Below the pieces are notes generated by a model. It had not been told where the DNA came from, made no database searches, and saw nothing but the letters and a program-made list of their open reading frames with translations. 64,000 nucleotides of DNA from Paludibacteraceae bacterium. GTDB taxonomy: Bacteria > Bacteroidota > Bacteroidia > Bacteroidales > Paludibacteraceae. Below are positions 36,581 to 45,666 of this stretch, piece by piece. The position numbers and the translations under genes are program-made. Position 1 is the stretch's first letter. Each line of letters begins with the position of its first letter. The stretch covers positions 1 through 64,000 of the forward strand of contig JAFXPK010000035.1 in assembly GCA_017527905.1 (NCBI GenBank). Reading direction: 5' to 3'.

Positions 36581-38389
36581 TTATGCTTCTTTTTTGTTGT
36601 CCCCCTCTATCGCTTTGGCGATTTTCTCGATGTTCAGACTACGGGCGGAGGCGTCCACGATGTCCTTGTAGATTCCGCCTTGCTTGTATACATCGTCAGG
36701 GTTGCCCCCTTGTTCCACCCGACCGTTCTGTAGCGCGTAAATCGTGTCGCTGTCGATGATCTGGGATATGCTGTGCGATATGATGATGACTGTTCTGTCC
36801 TTTTTGATCGCGTCGATGCTGTTTTTGATCTGCTCCGTCGCGATGGCGTCCAGGCTTGCCGTCGGCTCGTCGAGGAAGATGATGGGCGGGTTCTTCAGGA
36901 ACATGCGGGCGATGGCGATGCGCTGTTGTTGCCCTCCCGAAAGGAGTGTCGCCTTGCTGTCGAACTTTTGCGGAAGCTCCATCACTTGATCGTAGAGGTA
37001 AGCCTTCTTGGCCGCATCGTACACCTCTTCCATCGTGGCGTTAGGGTTTCCGTAAAGGATGTTCTCGGCGATGGTGCCGTCAAAGATATGGTTTTTTTGC
37101 AGAACCAACCCGATGTTGTCCCTTAGAAATTTGGTGTCATATTCCTTCAGATCCACACCGTCTAGCTTGATGCTTCCGCAGTCTGGCTCGTAGAATTTGT
37201 CGAGCAGGTTGACGATCGTGCTTTTTCCCGCGCCGGAGAGTCCTACAAAGGCGGTTATCTTCCCGCTTTCGATTTCCATGTTGATGTTGTGGAGCGCTTT
37301 CGTGCCGTTCGGGTAGGTGAAATCGACTCCTGATATCTTGAAGTTACCCTCGATCTTCTCTGGCTTGTAGGTGCCGGTCGGCTCGATTTCATGGTCGGAA
37401 TCCAGGATGCCGAAGAATCCTTCCGCATAGATGAGCGCGTCGTTCATGTCGTCGAAGATGCGCTGCAGTTGGTTGATCGGTGCCGCCACGTTGTTGAATA
37501 GCATGACGTGGTACATGATCTTACCGATGCTCATGCCCGGGTAGTCGTCCAACACCAGATAGGCGGTGAGGATGATGATGAGCACGGTGCCTATCTGCTG
37601 CATGAAGCTTTTCAGTCCGTCGAAGTAGAAACTCACCTTGCGGGTCTCCATCTGATTGTTCGTCACCTGATTCTGGATCTCAAGTTGCTTGTCCCCTTCG
37701 ATCCTCTCCCTGTTGAAGGACTTGATGACGTTGATGGATTCGATGATGTTCATGATGCCATGGCTCTTCATCTCACGGAAATGGCGCATGTCGCGTCTCC
37801 AGCCTTTCAGACGTTTTGCTTGGCGATAGGTGATGAAGAAGTAGATCGGCACGATGCACAGTGCGGTGAGCCCGACCCACACGTTAGCCTTGAACATGAG
37901 GATGAGGGCTAATATGGCGCTGGTGAAGAGCGGCAATAGGTCGATGAAGAAGTTCTGCACTGTCCTGGACAGACTGCTTACGCCTTGGTCGATACGTGTC
38001 TGTAGCTTGCCAGCCTCGTTGTCGTTCGCGGAGAAGAAGGCCACCCGGAAGGTGAGGACCTTCTCGATGACGGCCTGCGCCAAGTCTTTGGATACAAATA
38101 TGCGCATCTTTTCCCCGAAGTATCTCTGGGCGAATGTGATGATGGCGGAGAGTGCTTCCTTCCCCAAAAGGACAATGGCGATGGAGGAGACGATTTCGAT
38201 CGCTTCCTTGCCCCATTCCCCTCCTGCTTGGATGTGCTCATTGATAGAGTCCACCGTCCAATCTAGGACTATCGCATTGACTTGCGCCATGAATGACCCT
38301 ATCAGTGTTAGCGTTAATGTCGCTAAAACCAGCCACTTGTAGGGCATCACAAATGGTTTGATGCTTTTGAATAATTGTATCAGATTCAT
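36581..38389 (-). CDS. ABC exporter, fused membrane and ATPase domains
   Basis: A 602-residue type IV half-transporter of the MsbA/MdlB class. Six membrane helices (about 1-310) precede the nucleotide-binding domain (about 340-585): Walker A GLSGAGKSTIVN, Q-loop VLQKNHIFDGT, signature LSGGQQQRIA, Walker B IIFLDEPTASLD and H-loop IISHSI. It would act as a homodimer exporting a lipid, peptide or drug. Substrate cannot be told. First gene of an operon with a small unknown protein and a Nudix regulator. Confidence 0.92.
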   Translation of the reverse strand: MNLIQLFKSIKPFVMPYKWLVLATLTLTLIGSFMAQVNAIVLDWTVDSINEHIQAGGEWGKEAIEIVSSIAIVLLGKEALSAIITFAQRYFGEKMRIFVSKDLAQAVIEKVLTFRVAFFSANDNEAGKLQTRIDQGVSSLSRTVQNFFIDLLPLFTSAILALILMFKANVWVGLTALCIVPIYFFITYRQAKRLKGWRRDMRHFREMKSHGIMNIIESINVIKSFNRERIEGDKQLEIQNQVTNNQMETRKVSFYFDGLKSFMQQIGTVLIIILTAYLVLDDYPGMSIGKIMYHVMLFNNVAAPINQLQRIFDDMNDALIYAEGFFGILDSDHEIEPTGTYKPEKIEGNFKISGVDFTYPNGTKALHNINMEIESGKITAFVGLSGAGKSTIVNLLDKFYEPDCGSIKLDGVDLKEYDTKFLRDNIGLVLQKNHIFDGTIAENILYGNPNATMEEVYDAAKKAYLYDQVMELPQKFDSKATLLSGGQQQRIAIARMFLKNPPIIFLDEPTASLDAIATEQIKNSIDAIKKDRTVIIISHSISQIIDSDTIYALQNGRVEQGGNPDDVYKQGGIYKDIVDASARSLNIEKIAKAIEGDNKKEA

Positions 38390-38396
38390 AATACCG

Positions 38397-38426
38397 CAAA
38401 TTTACATTTTTTTTTTACCTTTGCAA
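38397..38426 (-). promoter_or_regulatory. ABC exporter operon promoter
   Basis: On the minus strand TTG (38426-38424), 19 nt, then TAAATTTG (38404-38397): a full match to the Bacteroidetes consensus. It lies just before the ATG at 38389, so the message would be nearly leaderless. It overlaps the plus-strand -7 box of yidC. Confidence 0.6.
38416..38423 (+). promoter_or_regulatory. yidC -7 box
   Basis: TACCTTTG fits TAnnTTTG and would give a leader of about 100 nt before the yidC ATG. A TTG at -33 is lacking. It overlaps the divergent promoter. Confidence 0.5.
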
Positions 38427-38524
38427 AAAATTTATGATGCCAGACATCCCTTATTGTGGACATAAAGGCGCATTTAATTTAATCAATTGATTGTTAAGTT
38501 TATAAATAGTTGTAAGAGAAGAGT

Positions 38525-40561
38525 ATGGATAAAAATACGATTACGGGTTTGTTGTTGATTGCTGCTGTGCTTATCGGTTTTTCTATCTGGAATAGACCCA
38601 CTCCAGAGCAAATTGAAGCCCGCAAACGCTATCAGGATTCGATTTCACAAGTACAAAAACAAAAGGAACTGGAATTGGCCGAGAAGGAGAACGCTCGGGA
38701 AAAAACCATGCTTTATGGTGAGGTGGGTGATTCCGCTCAGATGGCTAAGGCTTCTCTCGTCTATGGCGAGTTTGCCGCTGGCGCATTTGGTGGTGAGTCG
38801 ACCGTGACTTTGGAGAACGATCTTGTCAAACTGGATTTCTCTACCCGCGGCGCACGGGTCGCTAGCGTTGTCGTGAAACAATATCTTGATAAGGATAAGA
38901 ATCAATTGACTTTGTTCCGCCCGCAGGATGGCGACTTCGGTTTCGTGCTGAACACGGTGAGCAACCGTAAGCTGACGACGAGCGACATGAACTTCAAGGT
39001 CGCCGCTAAGACGGATACTTCTGTGGTGTTCTCTTTGCCGGGCGCAAATGGGGGCGCATTGCTCTTCTCTTATGTCTTGCCGAAGAACAGCTATATGCTC
39101 CAATTCAACGTGGAGGCTAAGGATAAAGGCATGATGCTCGCCCCGGACATGAAGGAGCTTCGCACGTCATGGTCTTTGCGCATCCCTCAACAAGAGGTGG
39201 GAAGGGAGTTCGAGGACCGTTATGCGCAGATGTATTATTATGACGAGTCGGGCGATCGTGATTACTTGAGCGAGCACTCCAATGACGAACTCAATGTTGA
39301 AAAGAAGTTGCGTTGGGTGGCTTTCAAAGACCAATATTTCTCCAGCATCTTCATCGTGGACAACGCATTGATGGAACGTGCCTATTTGAAGTCTTCCCAG
39401 TTGGCTGACTCGATTTATCTGAAGAAATATGAGATGGAGTCTTCTGTTCCTTTCGAGGAGGGTAAGGCGAGCTTCCGTTTCTTCTTCGGCCCGAATAGTT
39501 ATAAACTCCTGAAGTCTTACAATGAGGGAACGAGCGGAAAGGATAAGCTGAATCTGAACCGTATCTTGACGTTGGGATTCTCCTTGATCCGCTGGGTGAA
39601 CCAGTTCTTTATCATCCCGTTGTTCGATTTCTTCGGATCCATCTTCAGCAATTATGGACTTGTGATATTGCTCCTGACTCTTTCGGTGAAACTGATCCTT
39701 ACACCGTTGACGTACAAGTCTTACCTCTCTTCCGCCAAGATGCGTGTCTTGAAGCCGCAGTTGGATGCGCTCAATGAGAAGTATGCTTCCGAGTCTCCGA
39801 TGGAACGTCAGCAAAGGACACAGGAATTCTACAAGGACGCGGGTGTGAACCCTGCGGGAGGTTGTCTGCCTATGTTGCTCTCCTTCCCGTTCTTGACGGC
39901 TGTGTACTTCTTTATCCCTGTCGCCATAGAGTTGAGGCATGTGCCTTTCTTGTGGGCGAAGGACCTCTCCTCTTACGATGCCATCATTTCGTGGAATGCG
40001 GATCTTCCGTTGATCGGTGACCATATCAGTTTGTTCTGCTTGTTGATGACGATCGTGAACATCGTTTACACGAAGTACAACATGCAGATGAACAACAATT
40101 CGGCACAGATGGATCAGATGAAGTTCATGAAGTACATGATGTACGGCATGCCGATCTATTTCTTCTTCTGGTTCAATAAGATCGCTTCCGGATTGTGCTA
40201 CTATTACTTCCTCTCGTTGTTCATTACGATCCTTCAGACGTTCCTTATCCGTAAATCCATCAATGAGGAAAAGTTGTTGGCGGATATCGAGGAGCATCGC
40301 AAGAAACGTTCTGAGTTGAAACAACAGCAGGATAAGGCGGACCGTATGAGGAAGTCTGTCGGTGGTGACGTGATCGGTGCCATCAACGATATCTCCGCTT
40401 CGGACAACAATGGTGGAGGCGGTTTGTTCGGCTCGTTCCGGAAGAAGATGGCCGATTTCCAGGCTCAGATGGCGGAGGCTCAGAAGCAGATGGCGGAAGA
40501 GCAGAAGAAACGTAACGGGCAGGGAAATGGTTCTTCCGACTCGCAGGATAAGAAGGATTAG
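38525..40561 (+). CDS. yidC: membrane protein insertase YidC
   Basis: A 678-residue insertase that puts proteins into the inner membrane with or without SecYEG. The N-terminal helix (ITGLLLIAAVLIGFSIW) is followed by the large periplasmic P1 domain (about 60-350) and the conserved five-helix 60KD_IMP core (about 355-590; LILTPLTYKSYLSSAKMRVLKPQ, NPAGGCLPMLLSFPFL). The C-terminal 80 residues are basic and Gly/Gln-rich, with a MAEAQKQMAEEQKK helix that may contact the ribosome. The gene is 5 nt upstream of a sodium:solute symporter gene and likely co-transcribed with it. Confidence 0.97.
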   Translation: MDKNTITGLLLIAAVLIGFSIWNRPTPEQIEARKRYQDSISQVQKQKELELAEKENAREKTMLYGEVGDSAQMAKASLVYGEFAAGAFGGESTVTLENDLVKLDFSTRGARVASVVVKQYLDKDKNQLTLFRPQDGDFGFVLNTVSNRKLTTSDMNFKVAAKTDTSVVFSLPGANGGALLFSYVLPKNSYMLQFNVEAKDKGMMLAPDMKELRTSWSLRIPQQEVGREFEDRYAQMYYYDESGDRDYLSEHSNDELNVEKKLRWVAFKDQYFSSIFIVDNALMERAYLKSSQLADSIYLKKYEMESSVPFEEGKASFRFFFGPNSYKLLKSYNEGTSGKDKLNLNRILTLGFSLIRWVNQFFIIPLFDFFGSIFSNYGLVILLLTLSVKLILTPLTYKSYLSSAKMRVLKPQLDALNEKYASESPMERQQRTQEFYKDAGVNPAGGCLPMLLSFPFLTAVYFFIPVAIELRHVPFLWAKDLSSYDAIISWNADLPLIGDHISLFCLLMTIVNIVYTKYNMQMNNNSAQMDQMKFMKYMMYGMPIYFFFWFNKIASGLCYYYFLSLFITILQTFLIRKSINEEKLLADIEEHRKKRSELKQQQDKADRMRKSVGGDVIGAINDISASDNNGGGGLFGSFRKKMADFQAQMAEAQKQMAEEQKKRNGQGNGSSDSQDKKD

Positions 40562-40566
40562 ATCGG

Positions 40567-41997
40567 ATGCTCATTTTACTTCTTGTATTGTATTTTTGTT
40601 TGCTGACGTACGTCTCGAATCGTACGGGCAAAAACGATAGTGACGCTGATTTCTTTCTGGGGAATCGGCGCTCTCCATGGTGGGCGGTCGCTATCGGCAT
40701 GGTGGGGGCTTCCGTCTCGGGTGTCTCGTTCGTCTCCGTGCCGGGCTGGGTGCCGGCCTCTTCTTTCTCGTACATGCAGATGGTGCTGGGCTTCTTGGTC
40801 GGTTACGTCATCGTCGCGTTCCTTTTGCTCCCTATCTATTACAACTCCGGGAATGTATCCATCTATTCGTTCCTGTCGTCCCGTTTGGGGAATTCGGGCA
40901 GGAAGACAGGGGCCCTTTTCTTTTTGCTGAACAAGTTGATGGGGGCTGCCGTGAAGTTCTATGTGGCGGCTTATGTGTTGTATCAGCTGTCGGACATTGA
41001 TCTGTTGCCATTCCCCGTTTTTGTTCTGTTGTGCGTTTCGTTCGTCTATTTCTACACATACAGGGGCGGCATTCGGTCTATCGTGTGGACGGATCTCCTG
41101 CAGACGCTTCTCATGGTTGTCTCCTTGTTGCTTCTTCTCCACAAGGCACTGTCTCTCATGGATTTGGATTGGATGTCGGGACTTCGCTATGTGGCGGATT
41201 CAGACATGTCTCGTATTTTCTTCTTCGGTGACGGGAGTGCGCGCAATTATTTTTGGAAGTACTTTGTGAGTGGGGCCTTTGTGGTTGTTGTGATGACGGG
41301 CTTGGATCAGGATATGATCCAGAAGAACCTGTCTTGCCGTTCGTTGAGGGAGGCGCAGCGTAATATGTTGTCTTATGGCTTGCTCTTTATCCCTGTGAAT
41401 CTGCTCTTTCTGGCGCTGGGCCTTTTGGTGGCGAGTTATTACGGTGTGCAATCTTTGCCTGCTACGGGCGACGCTCTTCTGCCGCATTTCGTGAGGGAGT
41501 CGGGCATGGCGGTGTTGGTGTGTTTCTCCGTGGGGATGTTGGCCTCTTCGCTTTCGAGCGTCGATTCCGCGATGACGTCGATGACCACCTCTTTCCTGTC
41601 TGATATTTTGGGGAAGGATATGGGTCAACTCTCTTCGCATTTCCGCCACCGTGTTCATTTGGGTGTGGCGGCCGTCGTTTGTCTAGTGGTGATATTGTTG
41701 GATTTTGTTCGAAGCGACCATGCCATCGATGTGATATATCAGCTAGTCTCGTATTTGTACGGACCTTTGTTGGGCATGTTCGCCTATTGCGTTTGCCACA
41801 GGAATGGGTCTAAGGTGGACTCTCCGTGGGTGCTTCTTGTCGCGGTCGTCTCTCCGCTCCTTTCATATGTGACGGCAGAGGGACTCCGTGCCTCGTTCGG
41901 CTACAACATGGGTTACGAGCTGTTGTTGCTGAATGGTGCGATTACCTACTTGGGTATTTTGTGTTTGCGTTGGATTACTTCAGTCGGAAGGAGTTGA
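40567..41997 (+). CDS. sodium:solute symporter family transporter
   Basis: A 476-residue membrane protein with about 13 hydrophobic helices and the SSS fold (LeuT-like). Marker segments are FFLGNRRSPWWAVAIGMVGASVSGVSFVSVPGW near the N-terminus, TYRGGIRSIVWTDLLQTLLM and SCRSLREAQRNML. The last helices end close to position 470. The substrate is unknown. The 3' end overlaps by 23 bp the 3' end of the converging lipoprotein gene, so two stop regions share sequence. Likely same transcript as yidC. Confidence 0.9.
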   Translation: MLILLLVLYFCLLTYVSNRTGKNDSDADFFLGNRRSPWWAVAIGMVGASVSGVSFVSVPGWVPASSFSYMQMVLGFLVGYVIVAFLLLPIYYNSGNVSIYSFLSSRLGNSGRKTGALFFLLNKLMGAAVKFYVAAYVLYQLSDIDLLPFPVFVLLCVSFVYFYTYRGGIRSIVWTDLLQTLLMVVSLLLLLHKALSLMDLDWMSGLRYVADSDMSRIFFFGDGSARNYFWKYFVSGAFVVVVMTGLDQDMIQKNLSCRSLREAQRNMLSYGLLFIPVNLLFLALGLLVASYYGVQSLPATGDALLPHFVRESGMAVLVCFSVGMLASSLSSVDSAMTSMTTSFLSDILGKDMGQLSSHFRHRVHLGVAAVVCLVVILLDFVRSDHAIDVIYQLVSYLYGPLLGMFAYCVCHRNGSKVDSPWVLLVAVVSPLLSYVTAEGLRASFGYNMGYELLLLNGAITYLGILCLRWITSVGRS

Positions 41998-42448
41998 TGA
42001 TATGGTCCACCGTGTCCTTCTGGGCTTTGTCCGTGAAGGAACAGTCCACTCCGAAGAGTTTATCTCCCTTTTTGCCGATCTTCATGATAGTCTCCATGTA
42101 AGAGTCCGGGATCTCTTCGTCTTTGCTTGAGTAGTGGATCAGGGCATATCCATCCTTCATGTCGAAGTTGATGAGGTTGAATCCGATTATCTCGTCGGAG
42201 AAGGCCACAACCCTCGCTTTGGCGAAATCCTCGACAGAGATCCCTTCCATTTCCCTGGTGTTTATGATTACCATTTGGCTCTCGTTGGCCGCAAAGAACG
42301 GACAGGTCGGTCTTCTTTCGAACTCGGGTTGCCATTTCTTCGGGTAGTCGATGGAGAATTCGCTGTTGCTGTAGTTCTCGTAAACGTTTTTACACCCCGT
42401 GAATACTAAACTGAAAAGTATTGTTGAAAGAATGACTGTTTTTTTCAT
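41975..42448 (-). CDS. small lipoprotein of unknown function
   Basis: A 157-residue lipoprotein with lipobox VFTGC (Cys about 19) after MKKTVILSTILFSL. The mature part (SIDYPKKWQPEFERRPTCPFFAANESQMVIINTREM...) resembles PsbP/DUF1795-like lipoproteins that begin with an 'F.I.YP..W' motif, but this is a weak match. The ATG at 42448 was chosen over the upstream 42484 because it begins the signal peptide. Its 3' end overlaps that of the symporter gene. Confidence 0.75.
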   Translation of the reverse strand: MKKTVILSTILFSLVFTGCKNVYENYSNSEFSIDYPKKWQPEFERRPTCPFFAANESQMVIINTREMEGISVEDFAKARVVAFSDEIIGFNLINFDMKDGYALIHYSSKDEEIPDSYMETIMKIGKKGDKLFGVDCSFTDKAQKDTVDHIINSFRLK

Positions 42449-42580
42449 CTGCGTATTGTTTTTATTTGTCGCAAATATAATCATTTTATTTTATGTTTCG
42501 CATGGGTCTTTGCAGGATGAATTTTTTTAGGATATGCTTGGACGGGGTGGGGCGGATGTCAACCGCCTCGGCACAAAAAG

Positions 42581-42611
42581 GGAGGAGGCTGTCTTGTGAA
42601 CAACCTCCTCC
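42581..42611 (-). terminator. terminator of the 42689-43408 gene
   Basis: GGAGGAGG (42611-42604) pairs with CCTCCTCC (42588-42581), followed by CTTTTT on the minus strand. Confidence 0.85.
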
Positions 42612-42688
42612 GTACGTGTTTGTTGCATTCTTTGCTATGCTCTAGTATAGGCGACCAGATTACAAATGTTTTTTGTCGGAAAAACATT

Positions 42689-43408
42689 TTACTGTTTTAG
42701 CAAAGAGTTGAAAGCTTCTTTTGTGTTCTTTGCTAATTCTTCCGCAAGTTTGATCTCTTCGTCTTGGTAGAGATCGTAATTCTCTTTTTCTTTCCTCCTT
42801 TGTTCTGTGGCGAGTTTGTGCAGGTCTACCGCTTGTCCTTCTATTTTGTGTAGGTTCCTGTACTGGATTATCTCCTCCTCGTCATTTGTTCTGGTGTTTC
42901 CTCTTGAGAACAATAGGATTGTGAATAAGAGCATGAGCGTCAAAAGAAGGCTTGTCAGGTGTTTCTGATTGCTAGTCAACTCCCTCTCTCCTCGTCGGGT
43001 TTCCCTTCTCGTTTCGACAGGGTTCGTCTCCTCTTGCACAATCAGGAATCCCTCTTTCGGAATTTCCATGTCCTTCTGAGGCTCGACCACCTCGATGGCG
43101 TAGCGTTTCGCCCACGCATCTAGTTTGGCGTAATCCTCGTCCGTCCATTGTACAACCATTTCAATTCTCTCGCCGTTCGCTAAGGTGAGTATGCCTAAGC
43201 CCGGCTCTTCTGTTCCGTTTGAGACCATACCATTTGTCTCTGCCGCATTGCTGAATATCCCTCTTCCAGAGAGGTTTGAATTCAATTCGTTCGGGAACGC
43301 TTCGCTCAATTCGTCTAACGTAGCGTTGGGATGCGTCGTCAAGTATGCGTTCGCTATCCCGAGAACGATGCGGTTACGGACTCTTCCGTAAACTTTTAAT
43401 TTTGCCAT
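42689..43408 (-). CDS. conserved Bacteroidetes protein with central membrane helix
   Basis: A 239-residue protein in three parts. The N-terminal domain (about 1-115, KVYGRVRNRIVLGIANAYL...HPNATLDELSEAFP... and WTDEDYAKLDAWAKRY) recurs in Bacteroidetes proteins that I know only as hypothetical. A basic linker (RRETRRGERELTSNQKH) leads to one membrane helix (LTSLLLTLMLLFTILLF, about 152-168), then a charged coiled-coil tail (about 170-239, RRKEKENYDLYQDEEIKLAEELAK). The topology suggests cytosolic domain, membrane, periplasmic coiled coil, or the reverse. No enzyme motif was found. Confidence 0.8.
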   Translation of the reverse strand: MAKLKVYGRVRNRIVLGIANAYLTTHPNATLDELSEAFPNELNSNLSGRGIFSNAAETNGMVSNGTEEPGLGILTLANGERIEMVVQWTDEDYAKLDAWAKRYAIEVVEPQKDMEIPKEGFLIVQEETNPVETRRETRRGERELTSNQKHLTSLLLTLMLLFTILLFSRGNTRTNDEEEIIQYRNLHKIEGQAVDLHKLATEQRRKEKENYDLYQDEEIKLAEELAKNTKEAFNSLLKQ

Positions 43409-43604
43409 CCTTCGGATATCGCAACTTTGTTATTCCTAATATAGGCTTTTTGGGGCGGTCTCGCAAGTTTTTTCGGCCTTTTTTTCGCGTTTGACCGCAC
43501 TTTCCGCACCTTCATTTTGCCTTTTGTCATATTTTTCCGCTTTGTTGCTTTATGCGAAAATTATTGTCTATGCAACGTTTTTTAAGATTCGTTAAGAATA
43601 TCTT

Positions 43605-43618
43605 GTTGTTCAAACAAC
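43605..43618. promoter_or_regulatory. palindromic MarR operator candidate
   Basis: GTTGTT CA AACAAC is a perfect 6+2+6 inverted repeat immediately upstream of the -7 box (43619-43626), so a dimeric MarR protein bound here would block the promoter of the efflux operon. This is the usual autoregulatory arrangement of MarR genes. Confidence 0.6.
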
Positions 43619-43626
43619 TATATTTG
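43619..43626 (+). promoter_or_regulatory. efflux operon -7 box
   Basis: TATATTTG is an exact -7 box. The start site would be at about 43633, so the MarR ATG at 43647 has a leader of about 14 nt and the upstream GTG at 43626 is excluded as a start. No TTG at -33 was found, as expected for a regulated promoter. Confidence 0.6.
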
Positions 43627-43646
43627 TGGTGTTAATTTATAAGGAA

Positions 43647-44123
43647 ATGGAAGAGTTCATACAGGACATAGAGTTGGCGTTCGCGGTGATAAGCGGAAAG
43701 GTATCGAATGCCATCAATCGTAATCTGTCTCGCAGTTTCAAGAAAGCGGGTCTGGACATCACCCCGGAGCAATGGTCCATATTGATGTGTCTATGGATGA
43801 AGATGGGAGGGGAGAGCCCTACACAAAATGCGTTGGCGGTGGCCACTTTTCGGGATCGTCCGAGTGTGACTCGTCTCATCCATAATATGGAAAAGCAAGA
43901 CCTGGTGACCCGTGAGCTGAGGGATTCGGACCGCCGATCGAATCGCATCCGTTTGACGGATAAGGGTTTGGCCTGCCATAAGATTGTCAAGGAAGCCACG
44001 ATGAATGCGATGAAGACATGTTTCAAGGGCATGAGTGAGGTGGAGGTGAAAACGGCCATCGACCTGTTGGGGCGTGTCTTCCGAAATCTGCGGGAAAACG
44101 AACAGACTGAAAATGAAAAATAA
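43647..44123 (+). CDS. MarR family transcriptional regulator
   Basis: A 158-residue winged-helix repressor. The helix-turn-helix and wing (QNALAVATFRDRPSVTRLIHNMEKQDLVTRELRDSDRRSNRIRLTDKG) are typical of MarR, with the D-R-S-R-R wing. The N-terminal and C-terminal helices form the dimer arm. It is the first gene of an operon with TolC, HlyD and two ABC-2 permeases, 13 nt before the next gene. It probably represses its own operon at the palindrome at 43605-43618 and is released by a small toxic ligand. GGAAATGG precedes the ATG. Confidence 0.93.
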   Translation: MEEFIQDIELAFAVISGKVSNAINRNLSRSFKKAGLDITPEQWSILMCLWMKMGGESPTQNALAVATFRDRPSVTRLIHNMEKQDLVTRELRDSDRRSNRIRLTDKGLACHKIVKEATMNAMKTCFKGMSEVEVKTAIDLLGRVFRNLRENEQTENEK

Positions 44124-44136
44124 ATAAACTACTGAT

Positions 44137-45651
44137 ATGAAAAAAAGATTGTTACTTGCTGCGTTTTTATGCCTGACTGCTTCATCCGTGTGGTCTGAAC
44201 AGAAGGTGTACACGCTGGAAGAGTGCCGGGATTTGGCACTGAGGAATAACAAGGGGCAGAAGATTGCCCGTGAGGAGGTGGAAAAGGCGACCTACGAGCG
44301 GAAGGCGGCGCGTACGAAGTACTTCCCCGACCTGAGCCTCCGCGGTGCGTATGTGCGGAATGGCGACCAGCTGTCGTTGGTCTCCGAAGACATGTACCTT
44401 CCTATCGGGACCTTGCTCAACGGAAGCTTCGGATTTGAGATGCCTACGCTCCAAGCCGACGGAACGATTTCAAGCCGGCAGTTGAATAACAAATGGGCTA
44501 ACCTCAATGGCTCTGTGGTGCCGCTGGACAAGGACGGAAAACCGTTCGACCCGAGGAAGAACCCTGAGAAGTTGCAGTGGAAAGAATATACCATCATCCC
44601 TAAAGACGAGTTGGAATTTGATACGAGGAATATCTTTCTGGCGTCCCTGAACCTTACTCAGCCAGTGTTTATGGGCGGTAAGATTGTGGCGTACAATAAA
44701 ATCACAGAGCTGAAGAAAGACCTTGCGCAAAGCAAGTTGCGCACGCTGAACGAGGATATCATCCTCGAGGTGGATGGCGCTTATTGGCAGATCATCTCGC
44801 TCAACAACAAGCGGAAGGCGGTTGAGGCGCTTGTGACATTGCTGGAGAAGATGCAGAAGGATGTGGAGGCCCTGATCGAGTCGGGCGTGGCCACGAAGGC
44901 GGACGAGCTCTCCGTTTCCGTGAAGAAGAACGAGGCGGAGATGACGCTCTTCAAGGTGGACAACGGTATCCGCCTCTCCAAGATGTTGTTGGCGCAATAC
45001 TGCGGTTTGCCGTTGGATGAGGAATTCGCTTTGGCGGACGAGACCCGTGACGAGATCGCTATCGCGGAACCTGAACTGTATGACATCAATGAGGTGTACA
45101 AGAATCGTAGCGAGGTGAAGAGCCTTCAGATCGCCTCTTCCATCTACGACCAGAAGGTGAAGGTGGAGCGTGCGGCTTTGATGCCTAATGTGGCGTTGTT
45201 CGGTACGTATGCGGGTACCAACCCGACGACGAAGAACGGGTTCGAGAAGGAGTTCGGCTTCGATTGGCATGTCGGCGTGCTCGTGAACATTCCGCTGTTG
45301 CATTGGGGAGAGAACATTTACACCATGAGGGCCGCCAAGAGTGAGGCGAACATCGCCCGCTATAAGGAGGAGGAAGCCAAGGAGAAGATCGAGCTTCAGG
45401 TGAGCCAGTCTTCCTTCAAGCAGTCGGAGGCGATCCGCAAGTGGGAGGTCTCCAAACGTAATCTGGAACGCGCGGAGGAGAACCTGCGCTATGCCACCTT
45501 GGGCTTCAAGGAGGGTGTCATCCCCGCTTCTAATCTGTTGGAGGCGCAGACTGCCTGGCTAGCGGCCAATTCCGACAAGATCGACGCCGAGATAGAGGCG
45601 AAGATGAGCGAGATCAATTATCAGAAGGCGGTAGGTAAAATTGGAAAATAA
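44137..45651 (+). CDS. TolC family outer-membrane efflux protein
   Basis: A 504-residue outer-membrane channel with a signal peptide (MKKRLLLAAFLCLTASSVWS) and two OEP-type repeats. The first begins VYTLEECRDLALRNNKG; beta-strand segments alternate with long helical hairpins (for example GAYWQIISLNNKRKAVEALVTLLEKMQK). A Pro/Lys-rich loop (about 100-145) would be extracellular. It forms a trimer that opens the exit of the pump made by the downstream HlyD and permeases. Confidence 0.93.
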   Translation: MKKRLLLAAFLCLTASSVWSEQKVYTLEECRDLALRNNKGQKIAREEVEKATYERKAARTKYFPDLSLRGAYVRNGDQLSLVSEDMYLPIGTLLNGSFGFEMPTLQADGTISSRQLNNKWANLNGSVVPLDKDGKPFDPRKNPEKLQWKEYTIIPKDELEFDTRNIFLASLNLTQPVFMGGKIVAYNKITELKKDLAQSKLRTLNEDIILEVDGAYWQIISLNNKRKAVEALVTLLEKMQKDVEALIESGVATKADELSVSVKKNEAEMTLFKVDNGIRLSKMLLAQYCGLPLDEEFALADETRDEIAIAEPELYDINEVYKNRSEVKSLQIASSIYDQKVKVERAALMPNVALFGTYAGTNPTTKNGFEKEFGFDWHVGVLVNIPLLHWGENIYTMRAAKSEANIARYKEEEAKEKIELQVSQSSFKQSEAIRKWEVSKRNLERAEENLRYATLGFKEGVIPASNLLEAQTAWLAANSDKIDAEIEAKMSEINYQKAVGKIGK

Positions 45652-45666
45652 TAAAATAAAAAAGAT

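Noticed and set aside
39167..40324. 385-codon minus-strand ORF antisense to yidC
   Set aside because: Shadow of the yidC reading frame without recognisable motifs.
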